This document shows positions 18,309 through 27,458 of a stretch of DNA of 64,000 bases, one piece after another; positions within the stretch are counted from its first letter, which is position 1, and each line of letters opens with the position of its first letter. The notes below the pieces were generated by a model, which saw only the letters and a program-made list of their open reading frames with translations, was not told where the DNA came from and did no database searches. Origin of the DNA: Candidatus Gastranaerophilales bacterium (lineage in GTDB: Bacteria; Cyanobacteriota; Vampirovibrionia; Gastranaerophilales; Gastranaerophilaceae); assembly GCA_944325735.1 (NCBI GenBank), contig CALVBI010000001.1, positions 248,001 through 312,000 on the forward strand, written 5' to 3'. Made by a program: the position numbers and the translations under genes.

Positions 18309-18992
18309 ATGGCGACAAATTTTGATTTTCTAAAAAATGTTGATACAAACCTGTTTGAAATAATCTCGGAAGCTGAAAAATTGTATCGAGATGAATATTT
18401 TGAACAATGCATGGGACAGACTAGAAGATTTGGAGAAAATGTCTGTAAAAAAGTCTTAGGAGCAAATAGAACTACAGAAAAAACTTTTGATGATATGCTT
18501 GCAACTTTAAAAGACTGTTCAACAGGTGAAGATGTAGAAAAAGAATTTATTGACGATTTGTATTTTCTAAAAAAACATGGCAATAACGCTGTCCACTCAT
18601 CAAGTGTAAAAAAAGACGGTATGGAAGCTTTGGAATGCCTTCAAAGAGCATTTGAAGTCGCTATAAATTATTCTGTATATAATCGCAGTGCAAGTTCTAA
18701 TATTTTAAAACTCAGATACGATACAGAATTGTTAGTTACAGGCAAAAAGAAAGAAAAAAGTTTGGCAGAAAAATATACTGAAGCAAAAAAACAAACAACT
18801 AAAAAAACTACAACTAAACCTAAAGCTAAAAAGAATACAACCAATAAGAAAAAATTCCAAAAACAATCCTCTGTAATGGTCTGCAAAGCTCCTAAAAAGA
18901 AAATTTCTCTATACTGGATATTTGTTGGAATTTCCTGCATAATATCATTAACTATCGTGCTTGGAATGATTATCGCACTTCATGTGAAATAA
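18309..18992 (+). CDS. DUF4145-like domain protein with C-terminal membrane anchor
   Basis: A 227-residue protein. Residues 1-120 resemble the DUF4145 helical domain found at the N-terminus of type I restriction HsdR and related proteins (YRDEYFEQCMGQTRRFGENVC, NAVHSSS). A Lys/Thr-rich disordered linker (150-190) follows, then one membrane helix at the C-terminus, giving a tail-anchored layout. There is no Shine-Dalgarno; the extended -10 TGGTATTAT (18293-18301) lies seven bases before the ATG, suggesting a leaderless start. Confidence 0.65.
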   Translation: MATNFDFLKNVDTNLFEIISEAEKLYRDEYFEQCMGQTRRFGENVCKKVLGANRTTEKTFDDMLATLKDCSTGEDVEKEFIDDLYFLKKHGNNAVHSSSVKKDGMEALECLQRAFEVAINYSVYNRSASSNILKLRYDTELLVTGKKKEKSLAEKYTEAKKQTTKKTTTKPKAKKNTTNKKKFQKQSSVMVCKAPKKKISLYWIFVGISCIISLTIVLGMIIALHVK

Positions 18993-19000
18993 TTTTAGTG

Positions 19001-19006
19001 TATAAT
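19001..19006 (+). promoter_or_regulatory. -10 box for a leaderless gene
   Basis: TATAAT ends seven bases before the A of ATG 19013; no ribosome site is present and the -35 is weak (TTCATG). The frame opens at GTG 18998, but that codon lies inside the promoter. Confidence 0.6.
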
Positions 19007-19012
19007 TTGATT

Positions 19013-19675
19013 ATGGAAATGAAAAAGTTATTTGTATACCTATTTTTGATTGCATCTTTCTTTTTTAATACAGTTATTGCAGATGAAAACGATATTGATG
19101 ATGATACAATCTATTTAAAAGACGATCAAACTTTTTCTATTAATACAAAACGAAAAGATACAACTAAATTGAATAATATTGATTTACAACAGAAAAAAGA
19201 TTTTAGAATTTCCCCACAAAATGTTTATCAATACACAGACCAAAACCCATATTCAACAAAATCAACTTCATTCACAAAAGAGAAAAAACATGGAAATTTT
19301 ACATTAGGAACAAAATATAACAGCTCTTTTGCCCCTAATACCTATTCACAAACAAATACTTTATTCACAAAATATCAAAAAAATAAATTTTCTTTCAACA
19401 CATCATACTCGAATAATGCACTAACCTCGTTTGCTCAACAAAGCAAAGGTACTTTGGCTTTTTCACCTGAATATAAATTAAATAATCATGTGTCATTACA
19501 GAGCATTTATTCAACAAATTTTCTTGATAAAAATCATAAAAGTGAATTTGTATTCAGCCTAAAACCGTTTAAAGACGACAGAATGAATTTTGATTTAGGA
19601 GCTAGCCAAATATATTCAGAAAATAGCGCTCCTACAAGGTCACAATTAAATTTTTCTACAAAATTTAATTTTTAA
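19013..19675 (+). CDS. exported protein, possible small outer-membrane beta-barrel
   Basis: A 220-residue protein with signal peptide (MEMKKLFVYLFLIASFFFN, cleavage after VIA). The mature part alternates polar and aromatic residues in strands (FTLGTKYNSSF, FSFNTSYSN, FVFSLKPF, MNFDLGAS) and ends in ...STKFNF. A terminal Phe after alternating strands is the BAM signature of outer-membrane barrels. About eight strands are plausible. No family name recognised. Confidence 0.6.
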   Translation: MEMKKLFVYLFLIASFFFNTVIADENDIDDDTIYLKDDQTFSINTKRKDTTKLNNIDLQQKKDFRISPQNVYQYTDQNPYSTKSTSFTKEKKHGNFTLGTKYNSSFAPNTYSQTNTLFTKYQKNKFSFNTSYSNNALTSFAQQSKGTLAFSPEYKLNNHVSLQSIYSTNFLDKNHKSEFVFSLKPFKDDRMNFDLGASQIYSENSAPTRSQLNFSTKFNF

Positions 19676-19792
19676 ATTAGACCAATGTATTACTAAAATT
19701 ATATTGACAATGAAATTCCATTAAGTTAAAATAGAAGTCCATCTTATATATTATAAATATACAATAAATATACATATTACAAGGAATCTATT

Positions 19793-20539
19793 ATGAAGCG
19801 ATTATGGTTACTTGTTGCCCTTGTGTTATTTGCCAATTCTGCAATGGGTGACGATATTATTTCGGCTGAGCAACCAGCTGAAACTATCAGTTATTGCAAT
19901 ATTAATTTAACAGGTGAACATCAATGTTCAAATTATTATAAAAACAAAGAACTACAAGCAGTAAATATCGAAAAAGATAGAGCATTTAAAGTAAAATCAG
20001 ATACCCCACTTGATTCTTCTACCCCAATCGGTACAAATATTAATTTTACTGCTATTTCAGATGAAATTATTTTTGCGGAAAAAGAACCCTCAAAAATAAA
20101 TTTTTCAGGCACTGTAGTAGAAAATAATCCTCCAGGACCTGCAGGTAAAAGTAGCTCTATAAAATTAATGATAGACAAAATAAAAGTTGATAATGTTATA
20201 TATCCTGCAAAGGCTTATATATCAAGAATGGGAGATAAAAGAACCATCGGAGGCTTATTAGCAACTTCTGCATATCTCTCAAATCTTGGAGATGTCGCAA
20301 ATAATGGAACTATTACTATAAATAAAATATACAAAGACCCTTGCGATTACAACAATTGTGAAATAACAACCCCTGTTGTAAGACCTTTCTATTATCTTGG
20401 CGGAGCATTATTACAGTTGGCAGATTTGCTTTTAAGTCCTGTAGTATGTTTATTTATGCAAGGCGAAAATCTTTCAATCCCTGAAAATACAGTATTTGAA
20501 ATTAAGTTAGAAGAACCTGTACCAGTTCTTAATTTATAA
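19793..20539 (+). CDS. exported hypothetical protein
   Basis: A 248-residue protein with signal MKRLWLLVALVLFANSAMG. The mature part holds a beta-rich domain (GTNINFTAISDEI, KIKVDNVIYPAKAYISRMG) and two CxxxxC-like pairs (CDYNNC). A hydrophobic stretch near 215-230 and an end EIKLEEPVPVLNL recall bacterial proteins of the TrbI/'conjugal transfer-like' exported beta class, but I would not name it. AAGGAATCTATT precedes ATG 19793. Confidence 0.6.
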   Translation: MKRLWLLVALVLFANSAMGDDIISAEQPAETISYCNINLTGEHQCSNYYKNKELQAVNIEKDRAFKVKSDTPLDSSTPIGTNINFTAISDEIIFAEKEPSKINFSGTVVENNPPGPAGKSSSIKLMIDKIKVDNVIYPAKAYISRMGDKRTIGGLLATSAYLSNLGDVANNGTITINKIYKDPCDYNNCEITTPVVRPFYYLGGALLQLADLLLSPVVCLFMQGENLSIPENTVFEIKLEEPVPVLNL

Positions 20540-20605
20540 TTTGATTAATAAAAAAATTTTTGCTAAACTTATCCAAGTTAATAAAAAATTTAAGAGGGGA
20601 TTTTA

Positions 20606-21859
20606 ATGAATTTTTATACTGATTTACATATCCATTCAAAATATTCCCGTGCTACAAGTAAAAATTTAACATTGGAAGAATTAGCGATATGGGCAAAGAA
20701 AAAAGGATTAAGCCTTATTGGTACAGGAGATTTTACACACCCTGCCTGGTTTGAAGAAATTAAACAAAAATTAATCCCTTCAGATGACGGAACATTTAGA
20801 CTTAAACCCGAAATTGAAAAAGAAATAAATGCTTCAGTAAAATTTATGCTGACTGTTGAAATTTCAACAATATATAAAAAATGGGATAAAACAAGAAAAG
20901 TTCACCATGTTGTATTTGTGCCGAATTTGAAAACAGCAGAAATCTTTAGAAATAAATTAGATGCAATAGGCAATATAAAATCAGACGGCAGACCAATTTT
21001 AGGGCTTGATTCTCGAAATCTTTTAGAAATAGTTCTTGAATCAGGAGAAAATTCATACATAATCCCTGCCCATATTTGGACACCATGGTTTTCTGTATTA
21101 GGCTCAAAATCAGGCTTTGACTCAATAGAAGATTGCTATGGAGATTTAGCGGAACATATTTTTGCATTAGAAACAGGGCTTTCATCTGATCCTGAAATGA
21201 ATTGGAGAGTATCAAAACTTGATAAATACAGACTTGTTTCAAATTCTGATGCACATTCAGCATCAAAACTCGCAAGAGAAGCTACTGTCTTTAACATTGC
21301 CCCCAACTATTATTCAATTATGAATGCCTTAAAAACAGGTGAAGGATATGTGGGAACTGTTGAATTTTTCCCCGAAGAAGGGAAATACCATGAAGACGGT
21401 CACAGAAAATGTAATATTTGCATGAGTGCAGAAGAAACAAAAAAACATAATGGGATTTGTCCTGTATGCGGGAAGCCTATGACTATAGGAGTTTCATATA
21501 GAGTGAATGAATTAGCAGATAAAAAAGATTTAAAGATATTGCCAAAAACCGCAGGAAAAGTCTACAGCTTGATTCCTCTACAAGAAATAATCTCTGAAAT
21601 TATGCAAGTGAGTGCAAGCAGTAAATCAGTTTGTAATGAATACGAAAAATTAATAAATAAATTTGGAACAGAACTATCTATACTCCAAGATATTCCAACA
21701 GACGAAATTTCAAAAACTTCCGAAATATTAGCAGAAGCCATTGCACGCCTTAGAAAAGGCCAAGTTATAAAACAAGCAGGCTATGACGGAGAATATGGAG
21801 TTATAAAATTGTTTAATGCAAACGAATTAGGCAATAAGAAACTAAAATCTTTGATTTAA
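20606..21859 (+). CDS. EndoQ-like PHP-domain endonuclease
   Basis: A 417-residue protein with the PHP metal-site motif DLHIHSKYSRATS at residue 6 and GTGDFTHPAW near 40. Further metal ligands follow: AHIWTPWF, ETGLSSDP and SNSDAHSASKLAREA. A zinc ribbon (CNICMS...CPVCGKP) lies at about 268-292 before a helical end. This matches the EndoQ/TIGR00375 family, which nicks DNA 5' of deaminated bases or abasic sites in repair. GAGGGGATTTTA precedes ATG 20606. Confidence 0.85.
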   Translation: MNFYTDLHIHSKYSRATSKNLTLEELAIWAKKKGLSLIGTGDFTHPAWFEEIKQKLIPSDDGTFRLKPEIEKEINASVKFMLTVEISTIYKKWDKTRKVHHVVFVPNLKTAEIFRNKLDAIGNIKSDGRPILGLDSRNLLEIVLESGENSYIIPAHIWTPWFSVLGSKSGFDSIEDCYGDLAEHIFALETGLSSDPEMNWRVSKLDKYRLVSNSDAHSASKLAREATVFNIAPNYYSIMNALKTGEGYVGTVEFFPEEGKYHEDGHRKCNICMSAEETKKHNGICPVCGKPMTIGVSYRVNELADKKDLKILPKTAGKVYSLIPLQEIISEIMQVSASSKSVCNEYEKLINKFGTELSILQDIPTDEISKTSEILAEAIARLRKGQVIKQAGYDGEYGVIKLFNANELGNKKLKSLI

Positions 21860-21863
21860 ACAT

Positions 21864-22487
21864 TTATTTGAATAGTTCAGGTGCATCGGCTTTCATAATC
21901 TCTTTATTATTAATAAATAAGCGGTCACCATCAGCGATAGATATATTCTCAAAACATTCTTTTAAAGCTTTTAAACTTTTTACTTGGTTATAACGCATAT
22001 TGTTCCCTTTTTTATATTCAGAAAATAAAGTCCACGTATCATTATCAAGCGAATATATATAATGAGTTTGGGAATTTTCATATCTGTGTTTTTCAAATAA
22101 CGAAACATTTTTAATCCGCTCCGTAAAAACTTTTTTGAACCGCTCAAACTGTTCAATCGAATATGGGGAATCATCCAACTTTTTACTTCCTACAAGTAAT
22201 GCTCTTTGCGGATTTTTTACAAAACGGAATAGCGAATTAACTATATCTGGAAACTTTTTCTTATTTGTCATATCATCCCAAAAATGGAAACCTTCAGCTT
22301 CTTTGAAAGGAATAACAACTCCTCCGCCTGTACAAGTTTTTATCCCTTCAGAATAAAATTCATCAGCTTTCAAAATATTCGGTACATCATGCCAAAAACC
22401 TATAGAATTTCGTTTTTTAATCTTGTTATACGCAATTCTATCAACAAAACAAATATTTGAGGTAAATGAGACTGAACTATTTTCCAT
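21864..22487 (-). CDS. hypothetical protein
   Basis: About 207 residues. The frame opens at TTG 22523, but ATG 22487 (MENSSVSF) has AGGGG just upstream and is preferred. No signal peptide and no motif I recognise. The sequence is rich in Phe, Lys and Asp with segments GFWHDVPN, GGGVVIPFKEAEGFHFWDD and HYIYSLDNDTW. It may belong to a lineage-restricted family. It ends four bases after the convergent EndoQ stop. Confidence 0.55.
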   Translation of the reverse strand: MENSSVSFTSNICFVDRIAYNKIKKRNSIGFWHDVPNILKADEFYSEGIKTCTGGGVVIPFKEAEGFHFWDDMTNKKKFPDIVNSLFRFVKNPQRALLVGSKKLDDSPYSIEQFERFKKVFTERIKNVSLFEKHRYENSQTHYIYSLDNDTWTLFSEYKKGNNMRYNQVKSLKALKECFENISIADGDRLFINNKEIMKADAPELFK

Positions 22488-22562
22488 ACCCCTGTAAAAA
22501 CCTCTAATAAAAATTATTGACAATTTTTCATTAATTATTAAGAATTCTTAGTATAATTTGTA

Positions 22563-22886
22563 TCAAGAAATATTTTTTATCTCCGCATTTTGAGAAATGT
22601 AATCTTCAATATTAAACTTACGTTTTAAAGAATCATAAGTCATTCTACGGATTTTACCTGTGACAGGGAAATTCCTGAATGCTCTGTCATGCAAAGCTCC
22701 AATTGCCCACAAAATTCCTGCATAACCGCTTGGAGATGGAGAATCATAAGAATATTTGTCATTAAGATAAATCGCAATATCAAGAGCTGTCTGAGGACTC
22801 TGCGACCACTCTAAAATCTTTTTTGCCCAATACATTCTCAAATAACCATGAATACCGCCATCATTTATTAATTGAATTGTAAAAAT
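22563..22886 (-). pseudogene. C-terminal remnant of a class II DNA photolyase
   Basis: About 108 codons without a usable start match the end of class II deoxyribodipyrimidine photolyases: IHGYLRMYWAKKILEW, AIYLNDKYSYD, GYAGILWAIGALHDR and TGKIRRMTYDSLKRKF. A complete enzyme has about 450 residues, so three quarters is missing. The reading frame is closed upstream by TAA at 22887-22889. The first ATG (22841) lies inside the conserved helix, so this is a gene fragment. It stops at TGA, unlike every intact gene here. Confidence 0.85.
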
Positions 22887-22992
22887 TTAAAATTTCACAT
22901 CGCAAATATTACTAAACAGTTTTCTACAAAAAAATTTGAAATCCTTAAAAAAAGATTAAAAATGTCGAAAATACTCAAATTATCATAAATAA

Positions 22993-23175
22993 TGTAAGTG
23001 GTGACACACCTCTTGCCAAGCCAAATCCTTAGATGATTTGAGTGTTTGCAAGGAGTAGCTGAGATTTGATTAATAAAATCTCTTTAAAGCGAAGTAATAG
23101 CATAGCTGTATCTAAAATTGTAGTAGCAAAATAATTGCTTTTTATCAGACTCAAAAAAGAGTCTGTTTTTTGTTG
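22993..23175 (+). ncRNA. structured leader or small RNA with tandem terminators, family unrecognised
   Basis: Between 22993 and the gene at 23199 lies about 180 nt of non-coding sequence with several pairings: GGTG/CACC (around 23000), CTCTTGC with GCAAGGAG (23010/23048) enclosing AAATC/GATTT, and GAGATTT/AAATCTC (23061-23082). AGCAA/TTGCT plus five T follows, and finally AGACTC/GAGTCT plus GTTTTTT (23150-23172). Two terminator-like stems in front of a gene suggest a cis-acting switch or an independent RNA. I cannot match a riboswitch class. The stretch 22890-22990 is plain AT-rich DNA. Confidence 0.5.
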
Positions 23176-23198
23176 GAAATCAGTAGAAAGGAATTTTT

Positions 23199-24569
23199 AT
23201 GGAACATTTAAACAAACTTCTCTCTTGTGTAGAAAAAGATTCAGCAATTTTTAAAAACCCTGATTTGAACTATTTAGTCGGACTCACAAACACTCAAGTT
23301 AAGGATTTGAAAAAATTCGCAACATCAAATGAGCTGATGAAAGAAGAAAAACGAGAATTTTTCTTAACTGAAAAAGGGAAAAAATATCTAGAGAACAATC
23401 CCGTTAAATCTTGGTGCTGCGAGGAATTTCCCAAACGTCCGGAGATTAATCTTGAATATTTAAAACTTGAAAAAATGCCTCCGGTCTTAACAAAAGCAAT
23501 GAGATGTCTTGCACGTCACCTGTTAGAAAATGAAGAATTAAAAGAGCATTCAATTGAAAGTTATTTGAAAAATGAATTATTGAGCGAAAATTCTACCTGC
23601 AAAAATATTAAAAATGAAATTTCAGAATATATTTTACAAGGTAAAAAAATCAAACTTACTGATTTATTTGAAAAATTTACATCATATGGACTTACAAAAT
23701 CAATTGTCGGAATTTTATTACTCGATGTCTTAGCCAAAAATAAAGATATTCTTGCAATCTATGAAAAATTGCAATTCCAATTAAAGCTAAATCAATTGAT
23801 GTTTGATAGAATGATTTTCTGTCCTCAAAATTTTGAAATTCAAAAAACAATTATGGAAGATTTACCGATTTTAGAAAAAATTTCGCTAATTCTCTCTGAC
23901 ACTAAAACAAAAAATATTCTCGACATTACAAAAACTTTAATCTATTTCATAAGAGATTTAGAAAAATATACTCTGCATACAGAAAGATTATCTAAAAAAA
24001 CAATACGTTTCAGAAACGTTATAATGAATGCAAAAGATCCTATAAGTCTGTTTTATCGAGATATTCCAAAAGTTCTTTCAGGGAAACTTTTGCCTGAGTG
24101 TAATGATGAATTCTTACAAAATTACCAAGCATCAATTAACGAGTTGAAAAATGCAACACATAATATGGTATCAGAAATTAACACTTTCTTCTTTGAAAGT
24201 TTTCACGCAAAATCTCGTAAAGAATTAGCTCAAAGATTTGAGAAAGTAGAAGAATTTATTGGAGAAAAAGAATTAAAAATTCTATTCAATAACGTTGTTG
24301 AAAAAGATGCTGACGATATTTTGTGGATTAATCGTATCGCTACATTTATCAACAAATCCCGAGTCCCAAAAGATTGGTCCGATGAAGATGTTGCAGATTT
24401 TAAAGTTAAAGTAAAAGATTTAGCACTAAAATTCTATGCAATCGAAGCAACAGTCGGAACATCAGAAATCGGAATCAGTAAAAGTTTTGAAAAAGTTTTA
24501 AAACAACTTTTAGAACTTACAAAACCTGAACAAAATGTTATTGTAAGAAAAATTGTAAACGCTCAATAA
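23199..24569 (+). CDS. winged-helix protein paired with a PAPS-reductase-like gene
   Basis: A 456-residue protein. The first 70 residues look like a winged helix (LTNTQVKDLKKFATSNELMKEE...FFLTEKGKKYLENNP). The rest is all-helical with many charged residues and no catalytic motif I recognise. It begins behind AAAGGAATTTTT and is followed 17 bp later by the PP-loop gene, so the two are an operon and probably act together. DNA or tRNA modification or defence is inferred from the partner. A family-level name is not available to me. Confidence 0.6.
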   Translation: MEHLNKLLSCVEKDSAIFKNPDLNYLVGLTNTQVKDLKKFATSNELMKEEKREFFLTEKGKKYLENNPVKSWCCEEFPKRPEINLEYLKLEKMPPVLTKAMRCLARHLLENEELKEHSIESYLKNELLSENSTCKNIKNEISEYILQGKKIKLTDLFEKFTSYGLTKSIVGILLLDVLAKNKDILAIYEKLQFQLKLNQLMFDRMIFCPQNFEIQKTIMEDLPILEKISLILSDTKTKNILDITKTLIYFIRDLEKYTLHTERLSKKTIRFRNVIMNAKDPISLFYRDIPKVLSGKLLPECNDEFLQNYQASINELKNATHNMVSEINTFFFESFHAKSRKELAQRFEKVEEFIGEKELKILFNNVVEKDADDILWINRIATFINKSRVPKDWSDEDVADFKVKVKDLALKFYAIEATVGTSEIGISKSFEKVLKQLLELTKPEQNVIVRKIVNAQ

Positions 24570-24586
24570 TTAATAAGGAATTTGAA

Positions 24587-25381
24587 ATGGACAATAAAAA
24601 AGAATACCATATTTTAAGTTTAAGCGGTGGAAAAGATTCCACCGCTTTAGCGTTTTTTATGCGTGAAAACATGCCTGAAACTTTTAAAAAACTGGAACTC
24701 GTTTTTTATGACACAGGCTGTGATTTGCCTGAAACTTATGATTATTTAAACAAAATTGAAATATTTTTAAATAAAACAATTACTAGAGTAAAACCTGAAA
24801 AAAGCTTTGACCATATTTTCCACACAAATTTTTTAATACCTGCACCACACAGAAGATATTGCACTGTTGAACTTAAAGTTAAACCTTCTTGGAAATATAT
24901 TTATCAAAAAATAAAAAAAGAAGGAAAAGGAATTTTTTATTTTTATATAGGAATAAGAGCCGATGAATCTTGGAGAAAAGGTATTTCTCCAAAAACAGAA
25001 AAAGAAAAAAGTCTTGTAATAGCTAAATATCCGTTAATAGAAAATCAAATCAACAAAAATGATGTTGAAAATATTCTTATTAATAATGGTATTTTTTATC
25101 CAGATTATTACAAATGGAGAGCAAGAAACGGTTGTTATTTTTGTTTTTATCAAAAACCTATTGATTGGATTAATCTTTATGAGAAACATCCTGAATTATA
25201 TAAAAAAGCAATGTATTATGAAGAAACGGGATTAAAATCACGTGGAGAAATTTTTAGATGGTGCTCATATGGCACTCTTAGGGAAATGATAAAAAAAGAA
25301 AATTTAAAAAAAATAAAAAATAATCAATTAACAAAAAAACAAAATGAAAATATTGAATTAAAATTAATTGAGAATTTATAA
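24587..25381 (+). CDS. PAPS reductase/DndC-like PP-loop ATP pyrophosphatase
   Basis: A 264-residue member of the adenine-nucleotide alpha-hydrolase superfamily. The PP-loop SLSGGKDSTALA is near residue 12. It also has FYDTGCDLPETYDYL, APHRRYCTVELKVKP, the GIRADESWRKG segment and a late RNGCYFCF CxxC pair. Such enzymes activate or transfer sulfur, for example in sulfate assimilation or DNA phosphorothioation (DndC, SspD). No cysteine desulfurase or other dnd/ssp genes are present, so ordinary phosphorothioation is unlikely. The end is rich in Lys and Asn. It overlaps the convergent gene at 25376 by 6 bp. Confidence 0.8.
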   Translation: MDNKKEYHILSLSGGKDSTALAFFMRENMPETFKKLELVFYDTGCDLPETYDYLNKIEIFLNKTITRVKPEKSFDHIFHTNFLIPAPHRRYCTVELKVKPSWKYIYQKIKKEGKGIFYFYIGIRADESWRKGISPKTEKEKSLVIAKYPLIENQINKNDVENILINNGIFYPDYYKWRARNGCYFCFYQKPIDWINLYEKHPELYKKAMYYEETGLKSRGEIFRWCSYGTLREMIKKENLKKIKNNQLTKKQNENIELKLIENL

Positions 25382-26581
25382 TTGGCATTTAGGATCATTT
25401 TTATCCATCAATCCATTATGATCATTATCAATCCCATCTTTACAAGAATTTTTTGAATCAACTCCTTCTGCATCTGGAATAGCATACAACCATTTTTCAG
25501 GTATAGATTTCCAAAGAGTATAAAAATATTTAATTGTTTCTTTTGCAATTCTAGGATTTTGGATTTTCAAAAAGTTTTCATCATTGTAATTTACTGCGGA
25601 ATTTGTCCAGTTCAAAGAACCTGTAAGAGTTATATTATTATCAATAACAGCGAATTTACAATGCATTTTCCCAGCCCAATTTTCAACTTTTACTGGAATT
25701 TCATTTTCTCTCATTATGTTGATATATTTACTATAATCTTTTGCAAAAGAAGCATCAACAATTACCTTTACATCAACACCTCTATTTTTGGCTTTTATTA
25801 ATTCTTCTAAAATATTTTTATTAGTAAAATAAAACATTGCAACATATATGGACTTTTTTGCATTTTGAAAGCTTGGAATGATTGCTTCATTTAAAATATT
25901 TTCATTTGGAGCAAAATAAATATCAAGTACTGTACTATCTTCTAAGATTATATTTTTAGCAAATATTTTTTGTTTATCTATATGAAATTTTTCATCATTA
26001 TACATCTGTGAAATTTCTTGTCGATAAAGGTCAGCAACTTTTTTATCTTTTATCAAATATGATACATTCGCATTAAAACCGCCAGAACAAGTAGAACTTA
26101 TATTAGTAGAACCTGTCCATACATGGTTATTTGAAAATACAAAAACTTTATTATGCATTAAATATCCTAATTTTTTTTGTTTATCATAATATTCTTGCAT
26201 CTCATCTCTTGTTGCAAAATCAGTCTTAATATTTTTGCACTGAGCTTTTAATTTATGTGTATCAGGATAATCATTCATTCCCTTTGTATTTACATCTACA
26301 ATACCTCTGACAGTTATTTGAGGATTATTACATAACTCAATTATTTGATTAAATATATCTGGTTGTTTGTATATTCCATACATCATGAAATCAAGAGAAT
26401 TATTTTCGTTTTTTAATTCTTTATAAAGTACTTTAGCTGATTGAGTTCTAATTTTTGAAGAAGGCTTTTTGTAAAAAGGATAATTAAACATTAAGTCAAG
26501 ACTATTATCTTGCACAGAAGCAAAAACAGGCACACTTATAATCATAAAAATAGATATTAAGGATACAAAAATCTTTTTCAT
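25376..26581 (-). CDS. secreted phospholipase D-like protein
   Basis: A 401-residue exported protein with signal MKKIFVSLISIFMIISVPVFA; the frame opens nine codons earlier but ATG 26581 gives the normal signal. Two HKD half-sites are present: HNKVFVFSNNHVWTGSTNIS near 150 and HCKFAVIDNNITLTGSLNWTNSA near 320. The two Lys-containing HxK motifs with downstream N/D and GS define PLD-type nucleases or phospholipases. The last 30 residues (CKDGIDNDHNGLMDKNDPKC) form a Ca-binding-like loop pair closed by cysteines. TATAAT lies eight bases before the ATG. Confidence 0.85.
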   Translation of the reverse strand: MKKIFVSLISIFMIISVPVFASVQDNSLDLMFNYPFYKKPSSKIRTQSAKVLYKELKNENNSLDFMMYGIYKQPDIFNQIIELCNNPQITVRGIVDVNTKGMNDYPDTHKLKAQCKNIKTDFATRDEMQEYYDKQKKLGYLMHNKVFVFSNNHVWTGSTNISSTCSGGFNANVSYLIKDKKVADLYRQEISQMYNDEKFHIDKQKIFAKNIILEDSTVLDIYFAPNENILNEAIIPSFQNAKKSIYVAMFYFTNKNILEELIKAKNRGVDVKVIVDASFAKDYSKYINIMRENEIPVKVENWAGKMHCKFAVIDNNITLTGSLNWTNSAVNYNDENFLKIQNPRIAKETIKYFYTLWKSIPEKWLYAIPDAEGVDSKNSCKDGIDNDHNGLMDKNDPKCQL

Positions 26582-26731
26582 TAACCTTATTATAAGACAA
26601 AATATCAAAACTTTAGGACACTCTTTTTATTGCATCTTACTATTTACATTTTTTTACAATTGTGCAACTTTTGTTTAAATAAATACTTTATAAAAATATA
26701 GGGAAAAATTATTTATCACATTGAGGTATAA

Positions 26732-27373
26732 GTGAAATTTTTTAAAATCTTGTTTAATGAAAACATACAAGCTCCAAAACTTAGTTGGGCAACAAGCTGG
26801 CTTGGTTCTAGGAGCAATTCATTCTATCAAGAAATAAAAAGTCTTTTTAAAGCGAATAAATTAGGAAAAGAGTTTAAAAAAGCAATGTGGAATAGTTCTC
26901 AATCTGAAATAGATCAAGTATTAGATACTTTTAAACAAAAAACCGGAATAAATATGTATCTAATAGATAAAACTCAATCTTATTGTTTTAATGATTTTGG
27001 AAATGTAATACTCAGAGATATTCAGAATAAAAAATTTCCAAAAGACATAAAACACATTGTATTTGGTCATGGAATGGGAACATCTATTGTAAAAGAAGGC
27101 AAAGATTCTTGGCATGCAGCATTTAAACCGGAAATAAAAATATTTGATTTCATTGAACAAAATATTCCACAAGGCGAAAAAGTATTAGTCAATTGCTGCG
27201 AAGTAACTCCAAAGCAATTTAAACACTTGTTGCCTAAAGACAAACCGGCAATTGGTAATACAACCTATACTGATGCTTCCAGTTCTTATTATCACCCACT
27301 CAAAATTGTTGAAAGCGGTAAAAAGCAAATTATAGGCGGGTATGCTAACGGAATTATGACATTATATCACTAG
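26732..27373 (+). CDS. hypothetical protein
   Basis: A 213-residue protein with a GTG start behind TGAGGTATAA. No signal peptide. The N-terminal 80 residues are basic and helical. The C-terminal part (HIVFGHGMG, VLVNCCEVTP, IGGYANGIMTLYH) looks like an alpha/beta domain with a possible nucleophile-like Cys pair, reminiscent of small effector or toxin domains, but I cannot name it. A terminator follows. It is the last gene before the attachment site of the tandem elements. Confidence 0.55.
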   Translation: MKFFKILFNENIQAPKLSWATSWLGSRSNSFYQEIKSLFKANKLGKEFKKAMWNSSQSEIDQVLDTFKQKTGINMYLIDKTQSYCFNDFGNVILRDIQNKKFPKDIKHIVFGHGMGTSIVKEGKDSWHAAFKPEIKIFDFIEQNIPQGEKVLVNCCEVTPKQFKHLLPKDKPAIGNTTYTDASSSYYHPLKIVESGKKQIIGGYANGIMTLYH

Positions 27374-27383
27374 AAGAAAACAT

Positions 27384-27414
27384 AAAAAAAGAGACCTTAA
27401 TTGGTCTCTTTTTT
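27384..27414 (+). terminator. intrinsic terminator
   Basis: AAAAAGAGACC / GGTCTCTTTTTT with loop TTAATT, directly abutting the first attachment-core copy. Confidence 0.9.
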
Positions 27415-27458
27415 GGTGGACCTTGATATACGGTTTAACACTTCAAACTCGCCAAATA
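27414..27458. repeat. attachment-site copy 1 (left end of relic element)
   Basis: TGGTGGACCTT followed by an arm ending CGCCAAAT (27451-27458). The same arm occurs at 28945-28988 (TGACGTACGGTTTAACACTC there). The core resembles the last 11 bases of the tRNA-Ala gene at 45848. About 37 of 44 aligned bases agree. Confidence 0.65.

Noticed and set aside
22993..23175. Assignment of the leader to a known riboswitch (manganese, cobalamin, ZTP, c-di-GMP)
   Set aside because: I compared remembered consensus cores; GGAGTAGC is suggestive of the manganese class but the other conserved parts are missing.
24587..25381. dnd/ssp phosphorothioation system
   Set aside because: Only a DndC-like enzyme is present; no desulfurase, DndD/E or SspB/D partners around.
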